Assembly (NCBI GenBank): GCA_934176955.1
Contig: CAKPOS010000001.1
Coordinates: 1-64,000, forward strand
Direction of reading: 5' to 3'
Length of the DNA: 64,000 nt
Source: an uncultured Bacilli bacterium
GTDB lineage: Bacteria; Bacillota_I; Bacilli_A; RF39; UBA660
The notes below the pieces were generated by a model that saw only the letters and a list, made by a program, of their open reading frames with translations, did no database searches and was not told the DNA's origin. Of this stretch, positions 51,018 through 60,780 are shown piece after piece. A program made the position numbers and the translations under genes. Positions within the stretch are counted from its first letter, which is position 1. The number at the start of each line of letters is the position of its first letter.

Positions 51018-52868
51018 ATGAAAAATATTCTAAAAAATAAAATTTTAAAATTTTTCTTGGTATTTGTAGCTTGCTTTTCTATTCATTCTGTTTATGCAGA
51101 AAGTGTTGCTTCTAGTCTTAGAATGACTTATCGAAGTGCTAGTACACCAATAGCATTTCCTGCAACATTCCATGTTAAGAAAACTACTGGTGGAAAATAT
51201 GCTTATTGTGCTCATTATGCTAAACACCCACCAGAAAAAAGTATTGCTTATACAAAAGGAAGTTTAATTAAAGATAATGGAATGAACTATATTTTAAATG
51301 AAGCGTACGATGCAAATAGTGATAATTCATTCTTTGTCTATCAAACAGCTTTATGGATTTATATGATTGATAAAGGAATTATGCCTGGTCCATATTATGA
51401 TATTACTGTTTTTAAAACAAATATTAATCATAATAATTCTGCTACTGCTACTAAGATAAAAAAATTAGTTGCTAACGCAAAAAAAGCCTCTGCTAATGAT
51501 ACATCTAATCCTAGTATTTCAATGGATGCTACTGGTGTTAAATTTACTCTTAGCAGTGATGGAACAACTTATGTTTCTTCACCAATTACAGTAAAAAGTT
51601 CTACTGGTAGCTATAAAGTTACTTTAACTTCTGCTCCAAGTGGTTCTACTTATTCTAAAGACGGAAATAAGATTTATATCAAAGTTCCTAAAAGTTCTGT
51701 AACTTCTACTAATACACCTGTTTACTTTAAAGTAAGTACTTCTAAAAATACTTATCGTTCTTATTACTATACTCCTAGCAATAATAGTTATCAAAAAATG
51801 ATTATTACTTATAAAACTCCAGCAAAAGCTGAATCTTCTGCTAACTTATCTATTCGTAGCAATGCTTCTATCGAGGTTCTTAAGACTGATGCTGATGGTA
51901 AAGCTTTAAGTGGTGCAACTTTACAAGTAAAAAATTCTAGAGGTACAGTTATTGATACTTGGACTACTGATGGTCAAAAACATAAAATTTCTAATTTATC
52001 TAGTGGTACTTATATTTTAAGTGAAACTGCTGCTCCTAAGGGATATAAATTAAGCACAGAAACAGTTAAATTCACAGTAGATGCTACTGGTAAAGTAAAA
52101 GATTCTTCTGGTAATGTCATTTCTCTTATTACTTTTAAGAATGAGAAAATGTCTGTAAAAATTAGTAAACAAGATGTTGCTAATAGTAGTGAAGTCCCTG
52201 GCGCTAAATTAGTTATTAAAAATAGTGAAGGAAAAGAAATTATTCAATGGACTTCTTCAAATAAACCATATATTATTAGAGGACTTGCCGCTGGTACTTA
52301 CACTTTAACGGAAACAATGGCTCCAGATGGATACACAAAAAGTGAAGAATCTATTACTTTTAAAATTGGTACTGATGGAAAAGTTTATAATGCTGATGGA
52401 AAAGTAATTGATCAAGTGATTATGTACAATAAGAAAACTTCAACTCCTGGTGGAGTATCTATTAGCAAACAAGATGCTACTACAGGAAAAGAATTACCTG
52501 GTGCAACATTAGTTGTTAAAGATTATGATGGAAAACAAATTGATACTTGGGTATCTACTGATACTCCTCACTTAATTGAAAACTTAAAAGCAGGTATTTA
52601 TACTTTAACAGAAACAATTGCTCCTAATGGATATATTTTATCTACAGAAACAGTAACCTTTACGGTTAAAGATGATGGTAGCGTTACTAAGGTAGTAATG
52701 TATAATTCTCCAAGCACTAAAGATCTTCCTTCAGGAAATGGAGGAGAAGAAGTTCCTGTAGAAAATACTGGTTCTTATAAAACAATTACCTCAACCGTTA
52801 TTGGTTCATTAATTATTCTAGCAGGAGGAATTACCTTATTTAAAACTTCAAAAAGAAAAGATAAATAA
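51018..52868 (+). CDS. Thioester-domain and Cna-B-repeat surface adhesin with sorting signal
   Basis: 616 residues. Signal peptide 1-27 (ending VYA). A thioester domain follows: Cys64 in YAYCAHYA and Gln109 in VYQTALWIY fit the internal Cys-Gln thioester pair that lets such adhesins bind host amines covalently. After a linker come three Cna-B/SpaA-type domains (about 290-370, 380-465, 475-565), each with a Lys start (VLKTD, ISKQD), the ETxAPxGY box and Asn/Lys positions for isopeptide bonds. The C-terminus has VPVENTG, a hydrophobic helix and KTSKRKDK, a sortase-type signal with NTG in place of the LPXTG ending. No sortase is in the window. Confidence 0.9.
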   Translation: MKNILKNKILKFFLVFVACFSIHSVYAESVASSLRMTYRSASTPIAFPATFHVKKTTGGKYAYCAHYAKHPPEKSIAYTKGSLIKDNGMNYILNEAYDANSDNSFFVYQTALWIYMIDKGIMPGPYYDITVFKTNINHNNSATATKIKKLVANAKKASANDTSNPSISMDATGVKFTLSSDGTTYVSSPITVKSSTGSYKVTLTSAPSGSTYSKDGNKIYIKVPKSSVTSTNTPVYFKVSTSKNTYRSYYYTPSNNSYQKMIITYKTPAKAESSANLSIRSNASIEVLKTDADGKALSGATLQVKNSRGTVIDTWTTDGQKHKISNLSSGTYILSETAAPKGYKLSTETVKFTVDATGKVKDSSGNVISLITFKNEKMSVKISKQDVANSSEVPGAKLVIKNSEGKEIIQWTSSNKPYIIRGLAAGTYTLTETMAPDGYTKSEESITFKIGTDGKVYNADGKVIDQVIMYNKKTSTPGGVSISKQDATTGKELPGATLVVKDYDGKQIDTWVSTDTPHLIENLKAGIYTLTETIAPNGYILSTETVTFTVKDDGSVTKVVMYNSPSTKDLPSGNGGEEVPVENTGSYKTITSTVIGSLIILAGGITLFKTSKRKDK

Positions 52869-52910
52869 AGATAAGAGTTGAAAAGACTTTTATCTTTTTC
52901 TTTTTTTTGT
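52867..52910 (+). terminator. Adhesin gene terminator
   Basis: AAAGATAAGAGT (52867-52878) pairs with ACTTTTATCTTT (52886-52897), then TTTC and T8. Confidence 0.88.
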
Positions 52911-52974
52911 GTTAATTTTCTTTTCAAAGAAAATCATTTATGATACAATGATATAGATAGTAAAGGAGGATGTG

Positions 52975-53568
52975 ATGAGAATAGGTGTTGATATTGATGG
53001 AGTACTAAATGATATTGGACAATGGCACTATTCCTGTGGTTTTAAATTTTGCATTGATAATCACATTCGAAGAGGATTTCATCCTCATGAATATATGATA
53101 GAGCATCAGTTTGAATTAACAGATGAAGAAAATTATAAATTTTGGAGAGAGTATATTTTTGATTTGATGGTTTCCATTCCTACTAGACCATATGCTGGGA
53201 ATATTTTGAAACTTTTAAAAGAAATGGGACATGAAATTGTAATTTTAACTGCAAGAGATAATCGCTATTTAACCAATCAGTATGCCAATACAATGAATTT
53301 TTATGTTGAAGAATGGCTACATAAAAATAATATTCCTTATGATGAAATTATTGCAGGTCCTGGGAAAAAGAAAGATAAGTGTATAAAGCACAAACTAGAT
53401 ATTATGATTGAAGATAAGGCAAGCAATGTTTTAGAAATTAGTGATATTATTCCTGTATTATGTTTTGATGCGCCTTATAATTTAAAAATAGAAAAAAATC
53501 ATGTTCATCGTGTATATAGTTGGTATCAAATTTATCAGTATTTTCTTGAAAATGGTAAAGAGGAGTAA
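52975..53568 (+). CDS. HAD-family 5'-nucleotidase-like phosphatase (NT5C type)
   Basis: 197 residues from ATG 52975 after AAAGGAGGA (an in-frame GTG at 52972 also exists). Nucleophile pair Asp6-x-Asp8 (GVDIDGVLND), motif II in VILTARDN, a Lys near GPGKKKDKCIKHKLDIM, and IMIEDKASN as the acidic motif. Same family as the N-terminal half of the fused gene at 45271. Overlaps ruvX by one base, so it leads the ruvX-DUF1292-mltG unit. Likely hydrolyses nucleoside monophosphates; substrate unknown. Confidence 0.85.
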   Translation: MRIGVDIDGVLNDIGQWHYSCGFKFCIDNHIRRGFHPHEYMIEHQFELTDEENYKFWREYIFDLMVSIPTRPYAGNILKLLKEMGHEIVILTARDNRYLTNQYANTMNFYVEEWLHKNNIPYDEIIAGPGKKKDKCIKHKLDIMIEDKASNVLEISDIIPVLCFDAPYNLKIEKNHVHRVYSWYQIYQYFLENGKEE

Positions 53569-53570
53569 TG

Positions 53571-53999
53571 ATGAGATACTTAGGACTAGATTTAGGAAGC
53601 AAAACATTAGGAATTGCGATTAGTGATCCTAGTAATACCATTGCTTCTGTACTAAAAACACTTCGTTTTTCTGATGAAGATTACCAATCTTTAATCGAAC
53701 CATTAAAAGAAATTGTAAATGAAAATAAAATACAACAAATAGTTTTAGGATATCCCTTAAATATGAATGGTACTGTTGGTATGCGTGCAGAAATATGCCT
53801 AAACTTTAAAAAAATGCTAGAAGAACAATTAGATGTTTCTGTTGTTATGGAAGATGAACGATTAACTTCTGTTATTTCTAATCAAATATTAATTCAAGCA
53901 GATTTATCCAGAAAAAAAAGAAAAAAGAAAGTAGATGGATTAGCTGCTCAAATCATTTTACAAAGTTATTTAGATAGGAAAGGTGGAATAAAAAAATGA
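53571..53999 (+). CDS. ruvX: RuvX/YqgF-family Holliday junction resolvase
   Basis: 142 residues. RNase H-like fold: LGLDLGSKTLGIAISD (first Asp), VLGYPLNMNGTVG, MEDERLTSV (Glu) and DGLAAQIILQSYLD (last Asp). The family acts in 16S rRNA 5' end maturation or as a resolvase. Tandem ATGs at 53568 and 53571 follow AGAGGAG; the second is better spaced. Overlaps the next gene by 4 bp. Confidence 0.93.
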   Translation: MRYLGLDLGSKTLGIAISDPSNTIASVLKTLRFSDEDYQSLIEPLKEIVNENKIQQIVLGYPLNMNGTVGMRAEICLNFKKMLEEQLDVSVVMEDERLTSVISNQILIQADLSRKKRKKKVDGLAAQIILQSYLDRKGGIKK

Positions 54000-54268
54000 A
54001 AGATAAAAATGTTTTTCAAGTTTTAGATGAAAATGGAAAGGAAGTTACCTGCGAAGTATTGTTTGTTTTTGATTCAGAAGAAACAAAGAAAAGTTATATT
54101 GTATATACCGATAATACAACGGATGATGCTGGAAATATTCGCGTATATGCCTCTATTTTCGATCCTAACGCTGAAAATATGGAACTTATGCCAATTGAAT
54201 CCGATAGAGAATGGAAAATTGTAGAAACAATTTTAGAATCAATTCAAGAAGAAAATATGAATCAATAG
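53996..54268 (+). CDS. DUF1292-family protein (YrzB-like)
   Basis: 90 residues, acidic, starting inside the ruvX end. The pattern FQVLDENGKEVTCEVLFVFD, KKSYIVYTD, VYASIFDP and EWKIVETILE is typical of DUF1292. In Bacillus the same neighbours (yrrK/ruvX, yrzB, then mltG-like yrrL) occur, so synteny supports the call. Function is unknown. Confidence 0.9.
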   Translation: MKDKNVFQVLDENGKEVTCEVLFVFDSEETKKSYIVYTDNTTDDAGNIRVYASIFDPNAENMELMPIESDREWKIVETILESIQEENMNQ

Positions 54269-54286
54269 ATAGTTGATGAATTTTTA

Positions 54287-55357
54287 ATGAAATTTTTTCA
54301 TAATATTTATCTAGCAATTCTTTTTTTCTTGTTCAGTTTATTTCTTTTTTCTTTTTCTATTTTTCATTATAATTTAGGTGCTGTTTCTAATCAACAAGAA
54401 AAGAAGAGGGTAGTTATTGAACAAGGAGGAATTGAAAAAATTGCAAATACTTTATATCAAGAAGGATTGATTCGCGATAAACTTTCTTTTATGATTTATA
54501 TCAAGTTATCAGGAAATAATAATTTAAAGGCGGCAACTTATTCTTTATCCCCAGATATGGGAGTTGAAAAAATCGTTCAACTTTTATCAGAAGGAAAAGG
54601 GGAAGATACTAGTCAAAAAAAAGTTACCTTTAAAGAAGGATTAAATATTCGACAAATTGCTGAGGTTATTGCAGAAAATACTACTCATTCTACAGAAGAA
54701 GTTTATCAAACATTAGAAGATGAAACTTATTTAAAGAGTTTAATTGATCGGTATTGGTTTTTAACTGATGATATTTTAAATCCAAATATTTATTACTCTT
54801 TAGAAGGGTATTTATATCCAGATACTTATAACTTTTCATCAGAAAATGTCGAAGTAACGAAAATATTTGAAGTAATGCTATCAGAAACAGAGAAAAAGTT
54901 AGAAAAAATAAAAGATAAAATTCAAGCTAGTGATTTATCTATTCATGAAATCTTTACATTAGCTTCTATCATAGAACTTGAAGGAAATACTTTAGAAGAT
55001 AAAGAAGGTATTGTTGGCGTATTTCGTAATCGCTTGAATAGTCAAATGAATTTAGGTAGTGATGTTACTACTTACTATGGATTAAAACTTAATATAGGTG
55101 AAAGAGATTTATATTCTAGTGAAGTAAGTGCTTGTAATTCCTATAATACGCGGTGTAGTACTTTTAAAACATTACCTGTTTCTCCTATTTGTAATCCTTC
55201 AATGGAGTCTTTTGAAGCAGTTGTCGAGGCTAAAAGCAATGATTATTTCTATTTTGTTGCTGATAAAAATAAGAAGATTTATTTTAGTAGGACTTTAAAA
55301 GAACACACGGCAATGATTAAAGAATTAAAAGAAAAGAAATTATGGCTAGAATACTAG
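54287..55357 (+). CDS. mltG: Endolytic murein transglycosylase MltG
   Basis: 356 residues. Cuts nascent glycan strands next to the membrane. N-terminal helix (about 5-28), a LysM-like subdomain (about 40-110), then the YceG domain with catalytic Glu230 in LASIIELEGNT. Further family blocks: YLYPDTYNF, GVFRNRL, LGSDVTTYYGL and FYFVADKNKKIYFSRTLKEH. The ribosome site before ATG 54287 is weak (GATGA). Confidence 0.94.
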   Translation: MKFFHNIYLAILFFLFSLFLFSFSIFHYNLGAVSNQQEKKRVVIEQGGIEKIANTLYQEGLIRDKLSFMIYIKLSGNNNLKAATYSLSPDMGVEKIVQLLSEGKGEDTSQKKVTFKEGLNIRQIAEVIAENTTHSTEEVYQTLEDETYLKSLIDRYWFLTDDILNPNIYYSLEGYLYPDTYNFSSENVEVTKIFEVMLSETEKKLEKIKDKIQASDLSIHEIFTLASIIELEGNTLEDKEGIVGVFRNRLNSQMNLGSDVTTYYGLKLNIGERDLYSSEVSACNSYNTRCSTFKTLPVSPICNPSMESFEAVVEAKSNDYFYFVADKNKKIYFSRTLKEHTAMIKELKEKKLWLEY

Positions 55358-55366
55358 CTTTTTTCT
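55345..55366 (+). terminator. mltG terminator
   Basis: GCTAG, AATA loop, CTAGC, then T6. The stem includes the mltG stop codon. Confidence 0.7.
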
Positions 55367-55593
55367 TTTGCTTTTTTTTACTAAAATACTTCTTTAGAAT
55401 TTTTCTATAATATTAAAACAATACTGCCTTTAAGAACTTTGTTTTTTGATAAGAATTTTTATTTTTTTCATTAAATTCTTTTCTATAGAAAAAATTTTAA
55501 TCGTTAAATTTCTGCTTCAGTATTAAAAGTATGAAAAATAAATTTATTGTCGTTTTTTGAAAATTTTTTTCTATTTCAAAGTAGTTAATTTTC

Positions 55594-55622
55594 TTGCTAG
55601 TCATTTTTAGATTTGCTATACT
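55594..55622 (+). promoter_or_regulatory. ppdK promoter
   Basis: TTGCTA at 55594-55599 and TATACT at 55617-55622, 17 bp, TGC extension. The rest of 55367-55593 is AT-rich with nothing recognised. Confidence 0.75.
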
Positions 55623-55651
55623 TAATTTGTAAAATAGAAGAGGTGATAATT

Positions 55652-58279
55652 TTGAAATATGTTTATGCTTTTCATGAAGGAAATAAAGACATGCGTGAAT
55701 TACTAGGTGGTAAGGGTGCTAATCTTGCTGAAATGACGAAGATTGGTCTACCTGTTCCTCGTGGGTTTACCGTAACTACAGAAGCATGTAATCAGTATTA
55801 TGCTGATGGAAAATGTATTAGTGAAGAAATCAAAAATGAAGTTTTTTCTCAACTAAAAGGATTAGAGGAAATTACAAATAAAAAAATAGGTGATTTAGAA
55901 AAACCGTTATTGGTTTCTGTAAGAAGTGGAGCTAGAGCTTCTATGCCAGGAATGATGGATACAGTTCTTAATTTAGGAATTAATGATGAAGTAGCAGAAA
56001 GTATGGCTCGTCGTACAGGAAATAAGAGATTTGTATACGATTCTTATCGTCGTTTTATTATGATGTTTGCTGATGTTGTTAAAGGATATTCTAAAAATTC
56101 ATTTGAAAGAGTTTTGGATGAATATAAAAAAGATAAAGGAGTTCGATATGATACTGATTTAGATGCAGAAGATATGTTTAAAATTACTGAAAAATTTAAA
56201 TCAATCTATCAGGAGCTTTCTTCTGAAGAATTTCCACAAGATCCTAAACTTCAATTAATTGAAGCTATTACTGCTGTTTTTCGTTCTTGGAATAATGAAA
56301 GAGCTATTATTTATCGTAAAATGAATGATATTCCTTCTTCTTGGGGAACTGCTGTTAATGTTCAAGAAATGGTATATGGAAACATGGGAGATAATTGTGG
56401 TACTGGTGTTGCCTTTACTAGAAATCCTGCTACGGGAGAAAAGAAGTTATTTGGAGAATATTTAATTAATGCTCAAGGAGAAGATGTTGTTGCAGGAGTT
56501 CGTACACCAGAAGATATAGCTACTTTACAAGAAAAAATGCCTCATGTTTATGAAGAATTTGTTCAAACAACGCAAATACTAGAGAATCATTATAAAGATA
56601 TGCAGGATATGGAATTTACTATTGAAAATGGTAAGTTATATATGCTTCAAACGAGAAGTGGAAAGCGTACTGCAGAAGCAGCTATTCGTATTGCAGTAGA
56701 AATGGTAGAAGAAGGAAAAATCACGAAAGAAGAAGCCTTAATGCGAGTTGATGCTAAAAGTCTAGATCAATTATTACACAAAGCATTTGATCAAGAAGCG
56801 CTAAAGAATGCTACTGTGATTGCTAGTGGTCTTGCTGCATCTCCTGGAGCAGGTGCTGGAGCAATTTATTTTAGTGCAGAAGATGTTTCAAAAGCACACA
56901 AAAACGGAATTGATGCCATTTTAGTTCGTTTAGAAACTTCTCCAGAAGATATCCAAGGAATGAATGATGCTAGAGGTGTTTTAACGGTTCGAGGAGGAAT
57001 GACTTCTCACGCTGCTGTTGTTGCTCGCGGAATGGGAAGATGCTGTGTATGTGGCTGTGGAGAGTTAATCATTAATGAAACAGAAAAAACGTTAACTACA
57101 AAAGAAGGAAAAGTTTATCATGAAGGAGATTGTATCTCTTTAGATGGTAGTACAGGTAAAGTATATGAAGGAATAATTTCCTCTGTAGAACCTACTATTA
57201 GTGGTATTTTTGAAACCTTTATGAAATGGGCAGATAATACTAGAAAATTAGGGGTTAGAGCAAATGCTGACAATCCAAGAGATGCTATGCAAGCTATAAA
57301 GTTTGGCGCTGAAGGGATTGGATTATGTCGTACAGAACATATGTTCTTTGAAAAAAACAGAATTTTTGCTGTAAGGCAAATGATTGTTTCCCAAACTGTA
57401 GGGCAAAGACAAAAAGCACTAGATAAAATTCTTCCTATGCAAAGAGATGATTTTGAAAAAATGTTTACAGTATTAGAAGGAAAACCAATGATTATTCGTT
57501 ATTTGGACCCACCATTGCACGAATTTCTTCCTCATACGGATGAAGAGATTAAAGATTTAGCGCAAGAACTTGGAATGTCATTTGAAGCATTAAAAGATAG
57601 AGTAGTTTCTTTAAAGGAATTTAATCCCATGATGGGACACCGTGGCTGTCGATTAGCCATTACTTATCCAGAGATTGCCGAAATGCAAACAAGAGCAGTG
57701 ATTGAAGCAGCAATTCATGTTGCTGAAAAAGGAATTCCTGTTCAACCAGAAATTATGATTCCTTTAGTAGGAGATATTAAAGAACTTCAATATGTCAAAG
57801 ATATCGTTAATAAAATAGCTAAGCAATTAATTGAAGAACATCATAGCAATGTTACTTATCAAGTTGGTACAATGATTGAAGTGCCAAGAGCAGCAATTCT
57901 TGCCGATGAAATTGCCAAAGAAGCAGAATTCTTCAGCTTTGGTACAAATGACTTAACACAGTTAACTTTCGGATTCTCAAGAGATGATGCTGGAAAATTC
58001 CTAAATGATTATTATCAAAAACAAATCTTTGAAAATGATCCGTTTGCTAAAATTGATCAACACGGAGTTGGTCAATTGGTAGAAATTGCTGCAAATAAAG
58101 GAAGAAGCGTTAGAAAAGATATCTCCTTAGGAATTTGTGGAGAACATGGTGGAGACCCTAGTTCAATAGAATTTTGTCATCGTATTGGTTTAAATTATGT
58201 TTCTTGCTCACCATTTAGAGTTCCTATTGCCAGATTAGCAGCAGCTCAAGCAGCAATCAAATCTGGGGATAGAAAGTAA
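55652..58279 (+). CDS. ppdK: Pyruvate, phosphate dikinase
   Basis: 875 residues, full length. Interconverts pyruvate, ATP and phosphate with phosphoenolpyruvate, AMP and PPi. The N-terminal ATP-grasp domain has GGKGANLAEM and SVRSGARASMPGMMDTVLNLG; the swivelling phosphohistidine domain has GGMTSHAAVVARGMG with His453; the C-terminal PEP-binding TIM barrel has GLCRTEHMFF and SFGTNDLTQ, and the active-site Cys is in GICGEHGGDP. The start is TTG at 55652 after AGAGGTGATAA. With pyk present, it may run toward PEP or recycle PPi. Confidence 0.97.
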   Translation: MKYVYAFHEGNKDMRELLGGKGANLAEMTKIGLPVPRGFTVTTEACNQYYADGKCISEEIKNEVFSQLKGLEEITNKKIGDLEKPLLVSVRSGARASMPGMMDTVLNLGINDEVAESMARRTGNKRFVYDSYRRFIMMFADVVKGYSKNSFERVLDEYKKDKGVRYDTDLDAEDMFKITEKFKSIYQELSSEEFPQDPKLQLIEAITAVFRSWNNERAIIYRKMNDIPSSWGTAVNVQEMVYGNMGDNCGTGVAFTRNPATGEKKLFGEYLINAQGEDVVAGVRTPEDIATLQEKMPHVYEEFVQTTQILENHYKDMQDMEFTIENGKLYMLQTRSGKRTAEAAIRIAVEMVEEGKITKEEALMRVDAKSLDQLLHKAFDQEALKNATVIASGLAASPGAGAGAIYFSAEDVSKAHKNGIDAILVRLETSPEDIQGMNDARGVLTVRGGMTSHAAVVARGMGRCCVCGCGELIINETEKTLTTKEGKVYHEGDCISLDGSTGKVYEGIISSVEPTISGIFETFMKWADNTRKLGVRANADNPRDAMQAIKFGAEGIGLCRTEHMFFEKNRIFAVRQMIVSQTVGQRQKALDKILPMQRDDFEKMFTVLEGKPMIIRYLDPPLHEFLPHTDEEIKDLAQELGMSFEALKDRVVSLKEFNPMMGHRGCRLAITYPEIAEMQTRAVIEAAIHVAEKGIPVQPEIMIPLVGDIKELQYVKDIVNKIAKQLIEEHHSNVTYQVGTMIEVPRAAILADEIAKEAEFFSFGTNDLTQLTFGFSRDDAGKFLNDYYQKQIFENDPFAKIDQHGVGQLVEIAANKGRSVRKDISLGICGEHGGDPSSIEFCHRIGLNYVSCSPFRVPIARLAAAQAAIKSGDRK

Positions 58280-58374
58280 TTTTATCAAAAGTGATAATTA
58301 AGTTAAAAGTAAATATTTTAACATTAAAATTATTAATTAATTAAATATTAATAATTATAGTAAAAAGGCTTTTT

Positions 58375-58420
58375 AAAAGATTGGAATTAATACTATACCA
58401 GTATATTTCAATCTTTTTTA
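58375..58420 (+). terminator. ppdK terminator
   Basis: AAAAGATTGGAAT pairs with ATTTCAATCTTTT, extended inside by TACT/AGTA, and T6 follows. Confidence 0.8.
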
Positions 58421-58491
58421 AAACAACCCAATAAAATAAAAATCGTTATAAATCATTCCAATTTATTCTTTCTATAGCTTTAAAAAAATGA

Positions 58492-58520
58492 ATGACTTTT
58501 CGAAAAAAAATTGATATAAT
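58492..58520 (+). promoter_or_regulatory. Promoter for the 312-residue gene
   Basis: ATGACT at 58492-58497 and TATAAT at 58515-58520, 17 bp, TGA extension. Confidence 0.65.
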
Positions 58521-58547
58521 AATAAGTAAAAAAAGCAGGAGAATAGC

Positions 58548-59486
58548 ATGACTAAACAAATCAATTTTGAAAATAACTTATCCAATGTTATATCAATTTT
58601 TGAAGGCAAGTTGCATTATAATAGTGAATTTTCTAGAATATATTCATTTACTACTGAAAATATAGCAGGATATATAGATTATTTCGATTTAAATAACAAA
58701 AATTTATTAACTATAGGTTCTTCTGGTGACCAAATATTAAATGCTTTTTATAACGGTGCTAGAGACATTACTTTATTTGACATAAACGAATATGCTAAGT
58801 ATTATGTTTATTTAAAAATTTCAGCAATATCATCATTATCATATCAAGAATTTATTTTATTTTTCTTTCGACATAATCATCATCCTTTTAAAAAAAATAA
58901 ATATATGTTTTCTCAAGAAATATTTAATAAAATAAAAAATAATCTAAGACAGTTTGACTATGAATCTTATTTGTTTTTTGATGAATTATTTTCTTTATAT
59001 TCACCCGATAAAATAAGAGATGAATTATTTAACGATGATGAAGATAGAACAGTTGTAATAAAGGGAATGAATAAATATTTACAAGATGAGCAATCTTATA
59101 ACAAAATTAAAGCAATAATAAAAAAAATACACTTTGAATATCAATGTGGTAATATTTTTGAAGATAACATTAATGGTAATTTTGATAACATATTTCTATC
59201 CAATTTATGTTCTATAACCAGTTTAGAAAACTTAAAAACACTATTACAAAAATTAGATAAAAATAATTTAAATAGTAAAGGTAGTGTTCTATTTGGATAT
59301 CTATGGAACATATCTTTTAATAGTAAAAATTATCAAAATAATTGGAAAGATATCTATAAAATACCAATTGTAAAAGAATTTTTTAGAGATTACATTAGTC
59401 AATATTATCCTATTGCAGGGCCAAGAGATATTTTACGAAAAGAGGATACAAAAAGTGATTTAATTTTAGTATATAGAAAAAAATAG
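58548..59486 (+). CDS. Putative SAM-dependent methyltransferase-like protein
   Basis: 312 residues, soluble. Residues about 45-90 look like a Rossmann nucleotide site: LLTIGSSGDQILNAFYNGAR, then ITLFDINEYAKYY with the acidic residue after strand 2. A later FDNIFLSNLCSIT would be strand 4. This resembles SAM-binding proteins of the DUF3419/BtaA-like group, but the assignment is weak. Codon use is even more AT-rich than its core neighbours and it stands alone with its own promoter, so it may be acquired. Substrate unknown. Confidence 0.55.
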   Translation: MTKQINFENNLSNVISIFEGKLHYNSEFSRIYSFTTENIAGYIDYFDLNNKNLLTIGSSGDQILNAFYNGARDITLFDINEYAKYYVYLKISAISSLSYQEFILFFFRHNHHPFKKNKYMFSQEIFNKIKNNLRQFDYESYLFFDELFSLYSPDKIRDELFNDDEDRTVVIKGMNKYLQDEQSYNKIKAIIKKIHFEYQCGNIFEDNINGNFDNIFLSNLCSITSLENLKTLLQKLDKNNLNSKGSVLFGYLWNISFNSKNYQNNWKDIYKIPIVKEFFRDYISQYYPIAGPRDILRKEDTKSDLILVYRKK

Positions 59487-59720
59487 TAAGATTCTAAACC
59501 ATTTTTAAAGATATTAAAAAATATAAAGATGAATTGTTTTAATCTAAACATATCAAAATATTTCATAAACTAAATCAAATTCATATAAAAAGCTAAATTA
59601 TTTTTTCCCAATGTTGTTTTAATCTTTTATTTCCTAATATAGCTTCACAAACCTAGTGTTAATATTTTTAATTATTCCTTTTATCTATAAGTATTTTATT
59701 TTCATAATTAACCATAGGTA
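59487..59720. other. AT-rich gap without recognisable genes
   Basis: Together with the promoter and leader below, 306 bp lie between genes. I see no open frame with a ribosome site and no convincing terminator. Confidence 0.5.
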
Positions 59721-59749
59721 TTGACAAAAACAAGGATAAGTGTTATAAT
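59721..59749 (+). promoter_or_regulatory. Consensus promoter
   Basis: TTGACA at 59721-59726 and TATAAT at 59744-59749, exactly 17 bp, with TGT extension. One of the two strongest in the window. Confidence 0.92.
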
Positions 59750-59792
59750 TTTGATACTGGTTGATGAATAGCATATAAAGGGGGAGAAAAAA

Positions 59793-60212
59793 ATGAAAAA
59801 TTCTTATGTGATTGAATATTTAAATGAAAATGAATTTAGAAAAAAAGAAAGAGCAGTAAAAAAATATAACATGCTAGCGTATAAAAAATTAATTTTTGAA
59901 TTTTATCCTAACTTTAGAGATGGTAAATTTGATGGAGTAATTAATTCAAAAAATACAGGAGAAGGAATTATTAAATACGATTTAAAATTACCTACAGATC
60001 CTACGTTTGCCAAAGTTTATCATGATATTGTCCTACATTATACGGTTTATGAAAAGCAAAAAATAGTGATGCTAAATAATATTACTCCTGAGGATATTTT
60101 AATGGAAGGACATCAAAAAGAACTTAATACATATAAAGGAGTACCTATTTCAAAATCTCATGCTGAAAAAGATATGTTCAAGATTAATTTATTAAATATG
60201 TTAGGAAAATAA
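59793..60212 (+). CDS. Unknown 139-residue protein
   Basis: A real gene by its near-perfect promoter and AAGGGGGAG ribosome site. Soluble, basic, alpha/beta, without Cys. Stretches such as YKKLIFEFYPNFRDGKFDGV and KVYHDIVLHYTVYEKQKIVM suggest a small beta-sheet domain. I do not recognise the family. A promoter this strong suggests an abundant product. Confidence 0.75.
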   Translation: MKNSYVIEYLNENEFRKKERAVKKYNMLAYKKLIFEFYPNFRDGKFDGVINSKNTGEGIIKYDLKLPTDPTFAKVYHDIVLHYTVYEKQKIVMLNNITPEDILMEGHQKELNTYKGVPISKSHAEKDMFKINLLNMLGK

Positions 60213-60261
60213 TTTATTGCTTATCTTTTTGTTGATTGAGTAGTAGAAAAGAGTGAATAGT

Positions 60262-60780
60262 TTGAATAACAGTTTAGATAATATTTTTAATGATCGTGGT
60301 TATTTGTTTATCGTTGAAGATATCTTAAATAATCAATATTTTACTGAAATAAAAAGATGTAAACATCATGGGATGAATCGTCTTGATCATTCCCTTAGAG
60401 TTTCTTATTATTCTTATTTGTTAGCAAAAAAATTAGGACTTAATGCTGTAGAGATTGCAAGAGGGGGATTATTACATGACTTTTTTGTTACAGAAGATTT
60501 AAGTGCTAGAAAGCAAAGATTTAGTATGTTCTTTCATCCTTATGTTTCATTAAAGAATGCTTCTTATTATTTTGATTTAACGGATAGGGAGAAAGATATT
60601 ATTATCACTCATATGTTTCCTAGTTTACCACATAGGATTCCTAGATATATGGAAAGTTGGATTGTCAGTTTGGTTGATAAAATAGTTGCTACTTATGAAT
60701 TTTACTGTTCTTATGGCAAGAATTATGTTTATAAATTATCTAATATGTATGTTATATTACTAATATTATTTAGGTGGTAG
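60262..60780 (+). CDS. HD-domain protein
   Basis: 172 residues from TTG 60262 (GTG at 60253 is an alternative). HD residues: HHGMNRLDHSLRVSYYSYL (His), GGLLHDFFVTE (His-Asp), FHPYVSLKNA and SLVDKIVATYE (Asp). This short HD form occurs in many Bacillota next to unrelated genes; predicted phosphohydrolase of unknown substrate. The last 30 residues are hydrophobic (YVILLILFRW), suggesting membrane contact. Confidence 0.82.
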   Translation: MNNSLDNIFNDRGYLFIVEDILNNQYFTEIKRCKHHGMNRLDHSLRVSYYSYLLAKKLGLNAVEIARGGLLHDFFVTEDLSARKQRFSMFFHPYVSLKNASYYFDLTDREKDIIITHMFPSLPHRIPRYMESWIVSLVDKIVATYEFYCSYGKNYVYKLSNMYVILLILFRW

